A DNA stretch of 64,000 nt from Parafilimonas terrae (GTDB lineage Bacteria > Bacteroidota > Bacteroidia > Chitinophagales > Chitinophagaceae). Both the position numbers and the translations under genes were made by a program. This document shows positions 26,512 to 35,444 of this stretch, piece by piece (the first letter of the stretch is position 1; every line of letters begins with the position of its first letter). Where the stretch lies: positions 124,001 to 188,000 of the forward strand of contig NZ_FOXQ01000006.1 in the NCBI RefSeq assembly GCF_900115755.1, given 5' to 3'. The notes beneath the pieces are model-generated. The model was given only the letters and a program-made list of their open reading frames with translations, was not told where the DNA came from and made no database searches.

Positions 26512-28680
26512 TTATAAATGCCACTTTACAGACAGGTTAATTACCCTGCCGTCAATTGGCGCCCATAAAGGATTAAACACAGGGTTGGTAATTGTTCCGG
26601 TATAAAGAGCTTCCACTTTGCTTTGGCGGTAATCCAAAATATTTTCCCCATTTAAAACTACACTAAAATGCCTGCCTAACTTTTTTTCCATCATTGCCGC
26701 TATAAACATATAGCCCGGCGTCTGCGTATAATTTTCCCGGTACTGATGCCCGGTATAAGAGCCTTCAATACCAAACCTGAAACCTGCGTTTTCAAAATCT
26801 CTTACTATCGTGAACGCAAAACGATGTTTGGGCGTAAGTGGCACAAATTGGTTTTGTGCCAAATATTTTCTTTCTGCAATAGTGAAAGTATAACCAGCAT
26901 ACAATTCCCAATCATTAATAACTGCACGAATGTAAGTGTCTGAGCCTTTTGTAATGATTGATTTTGGTTCATTTTTGAATACGACATCATCGTTGTTTAA
27001 AACCGTTGCAACAACAGGATGATTTAACTGCGTTAAAAAAAATGCCTGGTTAACAAACAACTCATTACCGTTTCCCCAGGTGGTTTTATAATTTGCTTCT
27101 GCATTGTAACCGATGGATTTCTCAGCTTCTATCCCCGATGGCAATGATTGTATTTTTTGCAGGGCATAGTCTGTTGTTTGCGGCGCTAATGCGTTGGGGG
27201 TTTTATAACCAAAGCCAACACCTAACCGTGTTGCCCAGTGTTCGCTGAAACGATGAAATAGAGCTAAGCGTGGCAAAATAAAATTACCATAAGTAAATTG
27301 GTAATCGTTTCTTAAACCTGCTTCAATTATCGTTTTTTCTTTTATGTTCCATGTGTTTTGAATGAACAGGCCAACCGTGTTGTTATTGAAGTTATTCAGC
27401 GGAATATTGTTGGTTATTTTTTTAAACTGATCACCAGTTGCGTTAATACCTGCAACCAGGCTATTTTGTTTGTACGGAACTAATAATGACAATTCAGTAT
27501 AATAATTTAATTGCCTGCCGGTAAAGTTGATATCGTTGTTATTGATTGTTCTGTTAAACGAACTTAAGCTGTTCTTAAAATCAAGCTCTTTTCCAGCAGA
27601 TAAATTTCGTTGTGCAGTAAGTTCAAAGCTGTTTCGTTTAATATTATTTTTCTCAAAATACTGGTGTGTTGCATCAGCATTTCCTTTAAGCACCTGCATA
27701 TCGCCACCGTTTCTTTTTTCAAAAGTGCCGGTATAACCGGCTACGATAGTTGTCTTGTCATCTGGATAAAAAAACAAACGTGGGTGAAGCACCAAACCGT
27801 TTAGATCACCAACATCAGAAAAACCATCATTATTTACATCAACTGCTTTCTGATAATTATAACCGCCAAAAAAAGTATAACCCACTCTTTTATATCTTTT
27901 AGACAGATAAGTGTTGAAGTTTGTTTCTTTTAAAGTGGTTTGATTAATGCTTACAACAGCTTCCTGTTGTGTAGTTGGTTTTCGTGAAATAATATTTACC
28001 AAACCACCAATAGCGCCACCGCCATATAAAGTGGATGCCGAGCCTTTTATCAATTCCACCTGTTTTAAATCCAAAGGTGGAATACTTAAAATGCCAAACC
28101 CACCACTAAAGCCATCATACAAAGGCATTCCGTCTTTTAAAATTTGTGTATACCTGCCATCAAGGCCCTGTATCCTCACATTGACATTTCCGGTAATAGC
28201 GCTGCTTTGTTGTATCTGTACACCACTCACATCGCCCAATATACTTGCAATGCCTGCCGGTTTTATAGCGCTTTCTTCATCCATTTCTTCACGTCCCAAT
28301 ACTTCTACTTTTAACGGTGAGTTTTCAATGCGTTGGTTATTTCTTGTTGATGAAACCACCGTTACTTCTTCCAGGGATTTTTCTGTTGCAGCAAGCGTTA
28401 TCAATAAAGTATCAATGAAAGGTATTATTATTGAAGTATCGGCACCTTCAAAACCAACCGATGTAAAATGCAGGTGCACATTGCCTGGGTTGAGCTGCAA
28501 AACAGCTATCCCATTTTTATTCGTACTGCTAACAGATTTATTGTTCACAGAAATGCTGACAGCTTCCAAAGGCTCCTTGCTTACAGTACTTACAACCTTT
28601 ATGTTTAACTTATTTTGTGCATTGGCTGTTAATGAAAGGAATGCTATACCAACAATAAATACTATCTTTTTCAACATCAT
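26512..28680 (-). CDS. TonB-dependent outer-membrane receptor
   Basis: The 722-residue protein has a signal peptide (cleaved after about residue 22), and a carboxypeptidase-like beta-sandwich domain (residues 23-100). A plug domain follows, with VTVVSSTRNNQRIENSPL, VRIQGLDGRYTQILKDGMPL and ELIKGSASTLYGGGAIGGLV, then a 22-strand barrel ending in the aromatic RVINLSVKWHL. It imports a scarce ligand, often a metal chelate or vitamin, with energy from TonB. There is no SusD partner, which argues against glycans. Start overlaps the PepSY-like gene's stop as TAATG, so the two are made together. Confidence 0.93.
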   Translation of the reverse strand: MMLKKIVFIVGIAFLSLTANAQNKLNIKVVSTVSKEPLEAVSISVNNKSVSSTNKNGIAVLQLNPGNVHLHFTSVGFEGADTSIIIPFIDTLLITLAATEKSLEEVTVVSSTRNNQRIENSPLKVEVLGREEMDEESAIKPAGIASILGDVSGVQIQQSSAITGNVNVRIQGLDGRYTQILKDGMPLYDGFSGGFGILSIPPLDLKQVELIKGSASTLYGGGAIGGLVNIISRKPTTQQEAVVSINQTTLKETNFNTYLSKRYKRVGYTFFGGYNYQKAVDVNNDGFSDVGDLNGLVLHPRLFFYPDDKTTIVAGYTGTFEKRNGGDMQVLKGNADATHQYFEKNNIKRNSFELTAQRNLSAGKELDFKNSLSSFNRTINNNDINFTGRQLNYYTELSLLVPYKQNSLVAGINATGDQFKKITNNIPLNNFNNNTVGLFIQNTWNIKEKTIIEAGLRNDYQFTYGNFILPRLALFHRFSEHWATRLGVGFGYKTPNALAPQTTDYALQKIQSLPSGIEAEKSIGYNAEANYKTTWGNGNELFVNQAFFLTQLNHPVVATVLNNDDVVFKNEPKSIITKGSDTYIRAVINDWELYAGYTFTIAERKYLAQNQFVPLTPKHRFAFTIVRDFENAGFRFGIEGSYTGHQYRENYTQTPGYMFIAAMMEKKLGRHFSVVLNGENILDYRQSKVEALYTGTITNPVFNPLWAPIDGRVINLSVKWHL

Positions 28681-29108
28681 TAGTCTTTATCTTCTTTAAT
28701 AAAATTTCCAGCCGCATCAAAAATTACATCTTTGCCTTTTACTTCTGCTTCGTAATTTATTTCACCATCGGCTTTGGTAATTTTTGCAGCTTCTTTTATC
28801 CTTTGACCTGGGTAATTTTTTAAAGCATACGCTTTCACTTTTACAGGAAGCTCATCAACTTTAATTCCTGCTTCTGTTTCAAGAATATTCCCCGAAGCGT
28901 CAATCAAAACAGCATATTCAGTTTTGTTACTTTCAAAACCTGCTTCATAATTGGCTTTTTCTTTCTCCCATTTCACTTTCTTTATTTTGGGATATTGCTT
29001 TTGAAAAGCTGATTTTACTGTAGATGGAACATCTTTGTCCGAAATGTTTTGCGAATTGACGAATGTTATTGCAAACATTGCTGCTAAAAATAAAGTTGCT
29101 TTTTTCAT
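28680..29108 (-). CDS. Secreted PepSY-like domain protein
   Basis: The 142-residue protein has a signal peptide (MKKATLFLAAMFAITFVNSQ) and two PepSY-like repeats of the Bacteroidota DUF2874 type: DVPSTVKSAFQKQYPKIKKV with WEKEKANYEAGFE, and LPVKVKAYALKNYPGQRIKE with GEINYEAEVKGKDVIFDAAG. Such proteins are periplasmic and small; they are often found beside two-component systems and receptors, and some are thought to act as sensors or chaperones. A copy of the regulator box lies 41 bases upstream, so this gene likely begins a transcript that includes the receptor and permease. Confidence 0.9.
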   Translation of the reverse strand: MKKATLFLAAMFAITFVNSQNISDKDVPSTVKSAFQKQYPKIKKVKWEKEKANYEAGFESNKTEYAVLIDASGNILETEAGIKVDELPVKVKAYALKNYPGQRIKEAAKITKADGEINYEAEVKGKDVIFDAAGNFIKEDKD

Positions 29109-29148
29109 TGCTTTGCTTTTTAAAATTTACAAGGCAAAAATGAAATGC

Positions 29149-29168
29149 GATTTGGAAGAAATTTTGAA
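29149..29168 (-). promoter_or_regulatory. Response-regulator box, copy A (upstream of the PepSY-like gene)
   Basis: The plus strand reads GATTTGGAAGAAATTTTGAA. Two TTTnGAA half-sites lie 11 bp apart, one helical turn, as expected for an OmpR-type dimer in head-to-tail form. It is identical over 20 bases to copy B. On the gene's strand a CATTTTTG element (7 of 8 to TAnnTTTG) follows about 8 bases downstream. Confidence 0.6.
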
Positions 29169-29201
29169 CTGCCAAACAATAACTTTTTTCGACAGAAGTA
29201 A

Positions 29202-29915
29202 TTAATCGGGTATAACTGTCTCTTTTTTCCTGCCCCATTTGTATTGATGTGTCCAATAAGATATTTTTATTGAGAAGATACCAATGCCTGCACCCACTAA
29301 CACATCACTGATATAATGCTTATTGTTTGCCATGCGCAAAATCCCAACTGATGTGGCTATGCTGTATGATACATAAGGCATCCATTTAAACTTGTATTTA
29401 TATTCTTCGCTTAAAAAAGTGGCTGCGGCAAAAGCCTGTGCCGTATGTCCTGACGGAAAGGAAGAATAATTTGAGTGGTCTGGCCTTTGTATGTGTGTAG
29501 TGTTTTTTAAAAGCTGTGTAACCGCAATCATACTTAGTTCTCCTTTGAGCAGAACGGCTGTACGGTTTTGTATATCGGTTTTTGATTTTATGCCAAATGC
29601 ATCCAGGCCATAAGCAATAGCGATAGGGCTGTATTGGAGGTAGTTGTCAACATGGGTTTTAAAATCCGGCAAATATTTATTTCGATCTTCAACAATTTCA
29701 TTTTTGACACTTTCGGTGCTGTTGTCATTTAATATAAGTCCTGAAACAATAAGCGATGCAGGAACATACATTTTTTTGAATTGAAACTTGTATGGCGTAA
29801 GCAAATTCTCTTTTACGGTATCAGTTTTTGCAAACAGGCCGCTGTCCGCTTTCTGAGAATAACAACACTGAAATGAAATCAACATCAACAGAAATAATGC
29901 TTCTTTTCTCACCAC
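29202..29915 (-). CDS. PAP2-family lipid phosphatase, secreted or membrane-associated
   Basis: The 237-residue protein has the three-part acid phosphatase signature: KNTTHIQRP, then SSFPSGHTAQAF, then RMANNKHYISDVLVG, with the key Arg, His and His-Asp residues present. An N-terminal signal sequence (ALFLLMLISFQCCYSQ) precedes it. Start is a GTG at 29915; no better in-frame ATG covers the signal peptide. Family members remove phosphate from undecaprenyl pyrophosphate, phosphatidate or lipid A. It lies 48 bases after the kinase gene, with a regulator box in the gap, which suggests the two-component system controls it. The substrate is unknown; envelope lipid remodelling is the likely job. Confidence 0.9.
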   Translation of the reverse strand: MVRKEALFLLMLISFQCCYSQKADSGLFAKTDTVKENLLTPYKFQFKKMYVPASLIVSGLILNDNSTESVKNEIVEDRNKYLPDFKTHVDNYLQYSPIAIAYGLDAFGIKSKTDIQNRTAVLLKGELSMIAVTQLLKNTTHIQRPDHSNYSSFPSGHTAQAFAAATFLSEEYKYKFKWMPYVSYSIATSVGILRMANNKHYISDVLVGAGIGIFSIKISYWTHQYKWGRKKETVIPD

Positions 29916-29940
29916 ATTTTTTGCTGCTAATGTCCATTTG

Positions 29941-29960
29941 GATTTGGAAGAAATTTTGAA
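29941..29960 (-). promoter_or_regulatory. Response-regulator box, copy B (upstream of the PAP2 gene)
   Basis: Plus strand GATTTGGAAGAAATTTTGAA, identical to copy A. It fills most of the short gap between the kinase and PAP2 genes. No good -7 element is visible after it, so it may be a weaker or accessory site. Confidence 0.55.
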
Positions 29961-29963
29961 TTT

Positions 29964-31250
29964 CTAAAACGTTACAGTGAATGAATGAAGGTTGTTTTGA
30001 AAAGCATATTGTATTTGCCAGCCGTAACGGTTGCATATTTCTTTTATTATTGCTAATCCCAAACCGCTGCTGGCAGTTTGCGAAGATGAAACGGCAAAAC
30101 GTTCAAATAGTTTTTCGTTGTTCAAGGCTGTTTTTCCTGTGTTGGAAACAGTTAATGTTCTGCCTGAAAATTCAACCTGTATAACGCCTTCCCTGGTGTT
30201 GTGAACTATTGCATTGATAAGTAAATTATTAATCAAAATTTCAAGCAGGGTTTTGTTGCAAACAACAGATAATTTTTGACTAAGGCTTTTAACTACGGTA
30301 ATCTGCTTCGCTGTAATGTAGTCATTAAGCAGTTCATTGGTTTCATTTACAACTTCTGTAAGTTCAATATTTTCTACTTCCGCAAATTGGCTGTTTTCAA
30401 TTTTTGCCAATAGCAACAGGTTTTTATTTATCCTTGTTATTCTTGCAACAGGCAATTCAACGGCTGATAATATTTCGGATTGTTCGCTTGTAATATCCTT
30501 GTTCTGCAACAACAAATTCATTTTTGATTTCAGCACAGCCAAAGGCGTTTGCAATTCGTGTGAAGCATTTTCAATAAACGTTTTTTGCTGTGTGTAAACT
30601 GAAATGTTTTTATCAATCAGCTTTTGCAATGATTGATTCAGTTCTTCAAATTCTTCAATATCTGTTTTATCAAACAAAACGGTTTGCCTTGCAGTTAAGT
30701 CAAACGATTTTAGTTTTTCAAGTGTGTTGCGGAAAGGCTGCCATATTTTCTTTGCTATTTGTTTATTCAGCACTATAAAACCAATTACCAATAATACAAA
30801 GAATAAAAGCGTTACAACAGTTATAGCCAACATGGTTTCTGCTGTTTCTTCCACATTGGTTTCAACCTGTAAATGATACAGCTTGCCGTTAATGCTGATG
30901 TATGATGAAAGCCCTCTGAAACGGTCAATCGTCTCATCTCCCGGGTATGCACTTATGTGTTCAACCGTATAAGTGCTATCAGCTTTAGTTGCAGATAAAT
31001 TGGATGGTGTTAATGTTGAGCCGGGTTGTAATTTGTTCCAGTTTTTTAATATGCTGTTTAATTCAGTTTCTTCTATTTGACTTTTTTTAAAGCTGTTTTC
31101 AATGCCTTCTTTAATGATTTGATTGTGCTCATCCAATTCATTCATCCAGATAAAATCCACCACCCAATAATAAACGGGTATGCTGCACGCCAGGATGATT
31201 AAGGCGTAAATGGTAAATGCCTTGAATGGTTTATTTAATAATTTACTCAT
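29964..31250 (-). CDS. Two-component sensor histidine kinase
   Basis: I chose ATG at 31250 because it overlaps the regulator's stop as ATGA and has a GGGAG ribosome site; a GTG nine bases upstream is also possible. The 428-residue protein has a membrane helix near residues 8-31, a periplasmic sensor of about 110 residues, a second helix near 141-162, a HAMP-like linker, then HisKA with phospho-acceptor H231 (FIENASHELQTPLAVLKSKM). An HATPase domain follows with an N-box (NNLLINAIVHN) and a G-box (SSGLGLAIIKEICNRYGW). It senses an envelope signal and phosphorylates the regulator encoded just before it. Confidence 0.94.
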   Translation of the reverse strand: MSKLLNKPFKAFTIYALIILACSIPVYYWVVDFIWMNELDEHNQIIKEGIENSFKKSQIEETELNSILKNWNKLQPGSTLTPSNLSATKADSTYTVEHISAYPGDETIDRFRGLSSYISINGKLYHLQVETNVEETAETMLAITVVTLLFFVLLVIGFIVLNKQIAKKIWQPFRNTLEKLKSFDLTARQTVLFDKTDIEEFEELNQSLQKLIDKNISVYTQQKTFIENASHELQTPLAVLKSKMNLLLQNKDITSEQSEILSAVELPVARITRINKNLLLLAKIENSQFAEVENIELTEVVNETNELLNDYITAKQITVVKSLSQKLSVVCNKTLLEILINNLLINAIVHNTREGVIQVEFSGRTLTVSNTGKTALNNEKLFERFAVSSSQTASSGLGLAIIKEICNRYGWQIQYAFQNNLHSFTVTF

Positions 31251-31921
31251 ATCTCCCACTTGTAACCTGTACCGTAAATTGTTTTCAGATAGTTATCACA
31301 ACCTGCCTCTGCGAGTTTCTTTTTCAGGTTCTTAACATGGGCATAAACAAAATCGTAGTTGTCAAACATATCGGCAATATCACCCGAAATATGCTCTGCA
31401 ATGGCTGCTTTTGAAATAACCCTGTTTTTATTCCCGGTGAACAGTAACAATAACTCAAATTCCTTTTTGGTAAGGCTTAGTTCAACATCATTTACTTTCA
31501 CGTTTTTACCTAACAAATCAATCATTATTTCATTTTGCTGTATGATGTTCGAGCTGTTAAACTGTTTTCTGCGGATGAGGGAATGAACCCTTGCCGCTAA
31601 TTCCGAATGATGAAAAGGTTTTTCGAGATAATCGTCTGCTCCCATTTGCAGGCCCTTTACTTTGTCTTCAACTGAGTTTTGGGCTGAAATAATTATTACT
31701 CCGTCCTGCTTATTTTGTTTTTTTAATAGTTCCAGCAGTTGCAATCCGCTGCCGCCCGGAAGCATTAAGTCCAGTAAAATGCAATCGTAATCATACACCC
31801 AGATTTTTTCGGCAGCCTGCTCGTATGTTGTGGCCACTTCACATAAATAGTTCTCGCCTGACAGGTACTTTGCAATGTCTTCAACAAGTTCTTTTTCGTC
31901 TTCTACTATCAGGATTTTCAT
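31247..31921 (-). CDS. OmpR/PhoB-family response regulator
   Basis: The 224-residue protein has a receiver domain with phospho-acceptor D51 (DCILLDLMLPGGSG) and the conserved lysine in DYLEKPFHHSELAARV. A winged-helix DNA-binding domain follows, with VELSLTKKEFELLLLFTGN and a C-terminal NYLKTIYGTGYKWEI. OmpR-type regulators bind tandem half-sites about 10-11 bp apart; three such boxes lie in front of this gene, the PAP2 gene and the PepSY-like gene, so it probably controls itself and the whole module. First gene of its operon. Confidence 0.95.
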   Translation of the reverse strand: MKILIVEDEKELVEDIAKYLSGENYLCEVATTYEQAAEKIWVYDYDCILLDLMLPGGSGLQLLELLKKQNKQDGVIIISAQNSVEDKVKGLQMGADDYLEKPFHHSELAARVHSLIRRKQFNSSNIIQQNEIMIDLLGKNVKVNDVELSLTKKEFELLLLFTGNKNRVISKAAIAEHISGDIADMFDNYDFVYAHVKNLKKKLAEAGCDNYLKTIYGTGYKWEI

Positions 31922-31925
31922 CCTG

Positions 31926-31960
31926 CAAACTTACCTTTTGAATTTTGAAGAAATTTGGAA
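31926..31960 (-). promoter_or_regulatory. Promoter of the two-component operon with response-regulator box, copy C
   Basis: The minus strand carries TAAGTTTG at 31926-31933, a perfect -7 element only five bases before the regulator's ATG. Upstream of it, 31943-31960 holds TTTTGAA-GAAA-TTTGGAA (plus-strand reading), with a third TTTTGAA overlapping at 31937-31943. The box occupies the -33 region, the position expected of a class II activator. Confidence 0.6.
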
Positions 31961-32116
31961 TGTGATTAAGGGAGTATTAGCGATGAGCGCATGCAGGTTA
32001 GTCACACAAAATGGCATTTAGTTTATGATTCTTTGAAACTATAAACTCAGTTTGATTAATAAAAATTCCACTGCTCTTTTCGTTTCCTCATCCTGATTAA
32101 GTGTCGTAGGCGCTGA

Positions 32117-34215
32117 AAAAGCCTGTGCCTGCTTGGAATAGTTTACCTGCTAAATGGTAATTGGGAAAAAGGGAAAACCTGCTTTATGCAGGTTATTGAA
32201 GCCCTTAAACGGGCGGGAGACAAAGCCGGGGCGCTTAATGCATTATTAAGGATGGCAACTGCCACATTTTGTGATAACTGCACAGAAAATATAGCTGCTT
32301 TAAAAGAAGCGTTGAAACTTTCGCAACAAACTGGCGACAGAGCGCAGGAAGCAGTTATCCGCCTGGAAATGGGATATAAATATTTAAACGATGGCAACGC
32401 CGGGCAAGCTGAAGAAGAAGCTGAAGCTGCATTAAAAATTCAAAAGGCAATTGGCTATCCAGCTATCTCCCATGCCTGTAAACGCTTGGCTGAACAAAGT
32501 ATTTATAACGCTTCCGGTGATTATGGATACCTGTCAAATGCCTACTACCTGCTATCTGATTTAAGCCAGGATAAGGGGAATTTAAATCAAAAGCTGTTTT
32601 ACATTTTTAAAGTGGTTGACGATGTTGAAAACAGCAATATGCCCCAGGAGCTTGACTACACTTATTTCCGGCTTGGCAATGCCTATTGGGAATTAGGTCA
32701 GTTTGACAAAAGCATGGAGTACCATAAGCAATCCGCAGCAATTAGTCATCAGAAAGGCCAGCTTATACAGGTAGGTATCGCCAGGCGAATGACTGCTGCT
32801 TTGCTCAATCGGGGAAAGGTTAAAGAAGCACTGGCGTTGTTACATGAGATTATAGACAAAAAACTGCTATGCAGCGTAGAAGATAAAATGTATATATAGC
32901 GCAAAGCCTGTGTTCCTGCTATAATGCACTTGAGCAATATGCAAGAGCAGAGAAGTATTATCTTGAAAGTGTGGCATGGAGCAGGCAATCACCCCTGCGC
33001 TTTCAGTTTGTCGCCTGCCAGGGAATCAGCCAGTTTTACGTTGCAAACGCCCATTATTCCAGGGCAGAGCCGTACCTGGAATTACTGCTCAAAGCGCCTC
33101 CCCAGCAGGTACTGCCAAATTATTTAACGGGCATACATTTAATGTGGTTCAAAGTGGATTCGGCGCGGAAAAACTATCCCCAGGCAATCAGGCATTACCA
33201 GCAATACAAGGCACTCCAGGATTCCATTTTTAACGCCACAAAAAGTAAACAGATAGCACAGCTAAGCATTCAATACGAAACAGCTAAAAAGGAACAGGAT
33301 ATCAAAATCAAAGAAAAGGATATTGCACTGCTGAAAGAACAAAATAAAGCACAGCAAAATCAACGCAATGCGCTTATTGTGGGCACAGGCTTACTGGCAG
33401 CTATACTTGTTCTCGGCTTTAACCGTTACAGCCTGAAACAGCGTGTAAACCGGCAACTGCAATACCAGCAGCAGGTGCTGCATGCACAACAAGCGCAGAT
33501 TAAACAAAAAAACGAGCATTTATCTGAACTGCTTACAGACAAGGATATTTTACTGCTTCAAAAAGATACACTGATTGAAGAGAAAGACCAGTTGCTGACT
33601 GAAAAAGAATGGCTGGTGAAAGAGATCCATCATCGCGTTAAAAATAACTTTCATATTGTGGCAAGCTTGCTGGAAATTCAATCCAGTTACCTTAAAAATA
33701 AGGAAGCTTTATCTGCTATAAAAGACAGCCAGAACAGAATTCATTCCATGTCGATCATCCATCAGAAACTTTACCAGTCTGAAACACTGTCAATCATTCA
33801 CATGCCCGAGTATATCTATGAACTGGTGGAATACCTTCGCGAAAGTTATTCCATCCGCGAAAACATCGGTTTTTCACTTCAAATAGAAAATATTGAACTG
33901 AACCACGCATCTGCCATTACATTAGGGCTTATTTTAAATGAAGCCATTACCAATGCCATTAAATACGCTTTTACCAAAACGAAAGACAAACAAATTTCTA
34001 TTTCGCTCAGCCGCATTTCAGCCACGCAGCTGATGCTGGGCGTTGCCGATAACGGCCGGGGCCTTCCCGGTGATTTTAACACCGGGGTTGGCGCTTCCAT
34101 GGGAATGGAATTGTTACAGGGACTTGCCTGTGACCTCGGCGGTAATTTCAGCATTGAAACAAATAACGGAACACAGATAAAAGTGATTTTTGATTATAAA
34201 TCCCAAACTGTATAA
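32117..34215 (+). pseudogene. Degraded TPR-containing sensor histidine kinase (HisKA_2 type)
   Basis: The reading frame from 32117 looks like the middle of a TPR array (GIVYLLNGNWEKGKTCFMQV) right after an in-frame TGA at 32114, with no signal peptide, so the 5' end is lost. The first ATG is at 32186. At 32891-32898 a TATATATA tract leads to a stop at 32897. Removing one TA restores a continuous protein (YIAQSLCSCYNALEQYARAE and on) into the second frame, which runs to 34215. That part holds more TPR-like helices, a membrane helix (NALIVGTGLLAAILVLGF), a coiled coil, the HisKA_2 motif VKEIHHRVKNNFHIVASLLE and an HATPase domain. No response regulator is next to it. Both the missing start and the frameshift argue for a pseudogene. 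Confidence 0.8.
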
Positions 34216-34252
34216 ATCATCTGAAATCCGCACGATGGAAATTTCTTCTGTA

Positions 34253-35407
34253 TTATTTTCTTGTTACCTGCATTTTCAGATTCACCACTTCCCCATACAT
34301 ATCGCGATATTGTTTAACCAAGACTTCGGGAGAAAAATATTTGTCTATAATTCCCGGCGCTGCCGATGTAACAGCGCATCGTTTCGCTTTATCCTGCATT
34401 GCAGCTTCCAGCGCAGCCTGTATAGAAGTGGGTTCCGCCTTACATACCCATCCCAGGCCATGCTCTTTTATAAATGCGCTTAACGCCACGCCTTCCGTTA
34501 CAAGTACCGGTGTCCCCGTGTGGAGCGCTTCGATTACGACGTTGCCAAAATTTTCGTTGTAACTGGGAAGTACAAAAATATCTGCCTGCATTAATACGTC
34601 AAATTTCTCTTTACGATCCTTCCACCCTATCCATTGTAGTTTGCTTGTTATGCCAAGATCAGCCGCCTTTTGTTTCAGGCTGCTTATATAGGCTTCATCG
34701 CCGCTGCCTGCTATCTTCAGATGAACCGGCACATTGATACGGCCTATGGCTTCAAATAATAATTCAAGCCCTTTTTTAGGATGGATGCGGGACAAAAAAA
34801 GAAGCGTAAAAACCGGGTTTTGTTTCTTGATAATATTAACCTGAGGCAGGTTATTGATGTTCGGTATCATCATGCCTTTCCAGCCCGGAATCATCCGCCG
34901 GCATTCCTCCATTTCTGATGCAGCCGTTGCATGGAGATAACTGTATGACAATAATGATTTGCCAAACAACTGATGGGCAAACTGCTTTACCCGGCTCTTG
35001 GAATGATAGATGATATAGTCGCTCAGCATGCCTCTTGGAGATAATACAACTTTTATCCTCTTTTTTTTGCAGATGAAAAGCCCCGCAAAACCAGGTATGT
35101 TCCACCAGGAATGAATATGTACTACATCAAACGTTTTACAATTTTTATACAGGTATTTAAGCAGGCCAATGGAAAAATGTAGTGGGTCTTTTGTTTGTCT
35201 TTTAAAATAAATAACCTTTACCCCTTCAACAAGATATATTTTCCCCGGATCAACTTCTAATTCTGTATTGCCGTTGGCCGTGGTGGTATATACGGTTATA
35301 TCTTCCCCGGCCGCTGTTAATGCTTCGCAGAGATGGGCGATGGATTCAACAGGACCGCCATATATGTATGCGGGTTTATAGGAAGGTACAAGGTGAAGAA
35401 TTTTCAT
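34253..35407 (-). CDS. Glycosyltransferase family 4
   Basis: Start at ATG 35407 (MKILHLVPSYKPAYIYGGPV); a TTG two codons upstream is less likely. The 384-residue GT-B enzyme has the glycine-rich acceptor loop near its N-terminus and a C-terminal donor domain with VFTLLFLSRIHPKKGLELLF and the EX7E motif in NENFGNVVIEALHTGTPVLV. It adds one sugar, with retention, to a growing lipid-linked glycan on the cytosolic side. It is the last gene of the polysaccharide operon and converges on the broken kinase gene. Donor sugar cannot be read from sequence. Confidence 0.9.
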   Translation of the reverse strand: MKILHLVPSYKPAYIYGGPVESIAHLCEALTAAGEDITVYTTTANGNTELEVDPGKIYLVEGVKVIYFKRQTKDPLHFSIGLLKYLYKNCKTFDVVHIHSWWNIPGFAGLFICKKKRIKVVLSPRGMLSDYIIYHSKSRVKQFAHQLFGKSLLSYSYLHATAASEMEECRRMIPGWKGMMIPNINNLPQVNIIKKQNPVFTLLFLSRIHPKKGLELLFEAIGRINVPVHLKIAGSGDEAYISSLKQKAADLGITSKLQWIGWKDRKEKFDVLMQADIFVLPSYNENFGNVVIEALHTGTPVLVTEGVALSAFIKEHGLGWVCKAEPTSIQAALEAAMQDKAKRCAVTSAAPGIIDKYFSPEVLVKQYRDMYGEVVNLKMQVTRK

Positions 35408-35444
35408 GAACAATCGCAGGGCGTTTTATATCATACTGCACAAA

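Noticed and set aside
26491-26524. Longer GTG start for the EamA-type permease
   Set aside because: It would overlap the receptor gene and place a polar leader before the first membrane helix; ATG 26491 gives the natural N-terminus.
27947-28699. 250-residue frame antisense to the TonB receptor
   Set aside because: The sense frame has the complete plug domain; the antisense product has no domain and unnatural composition.
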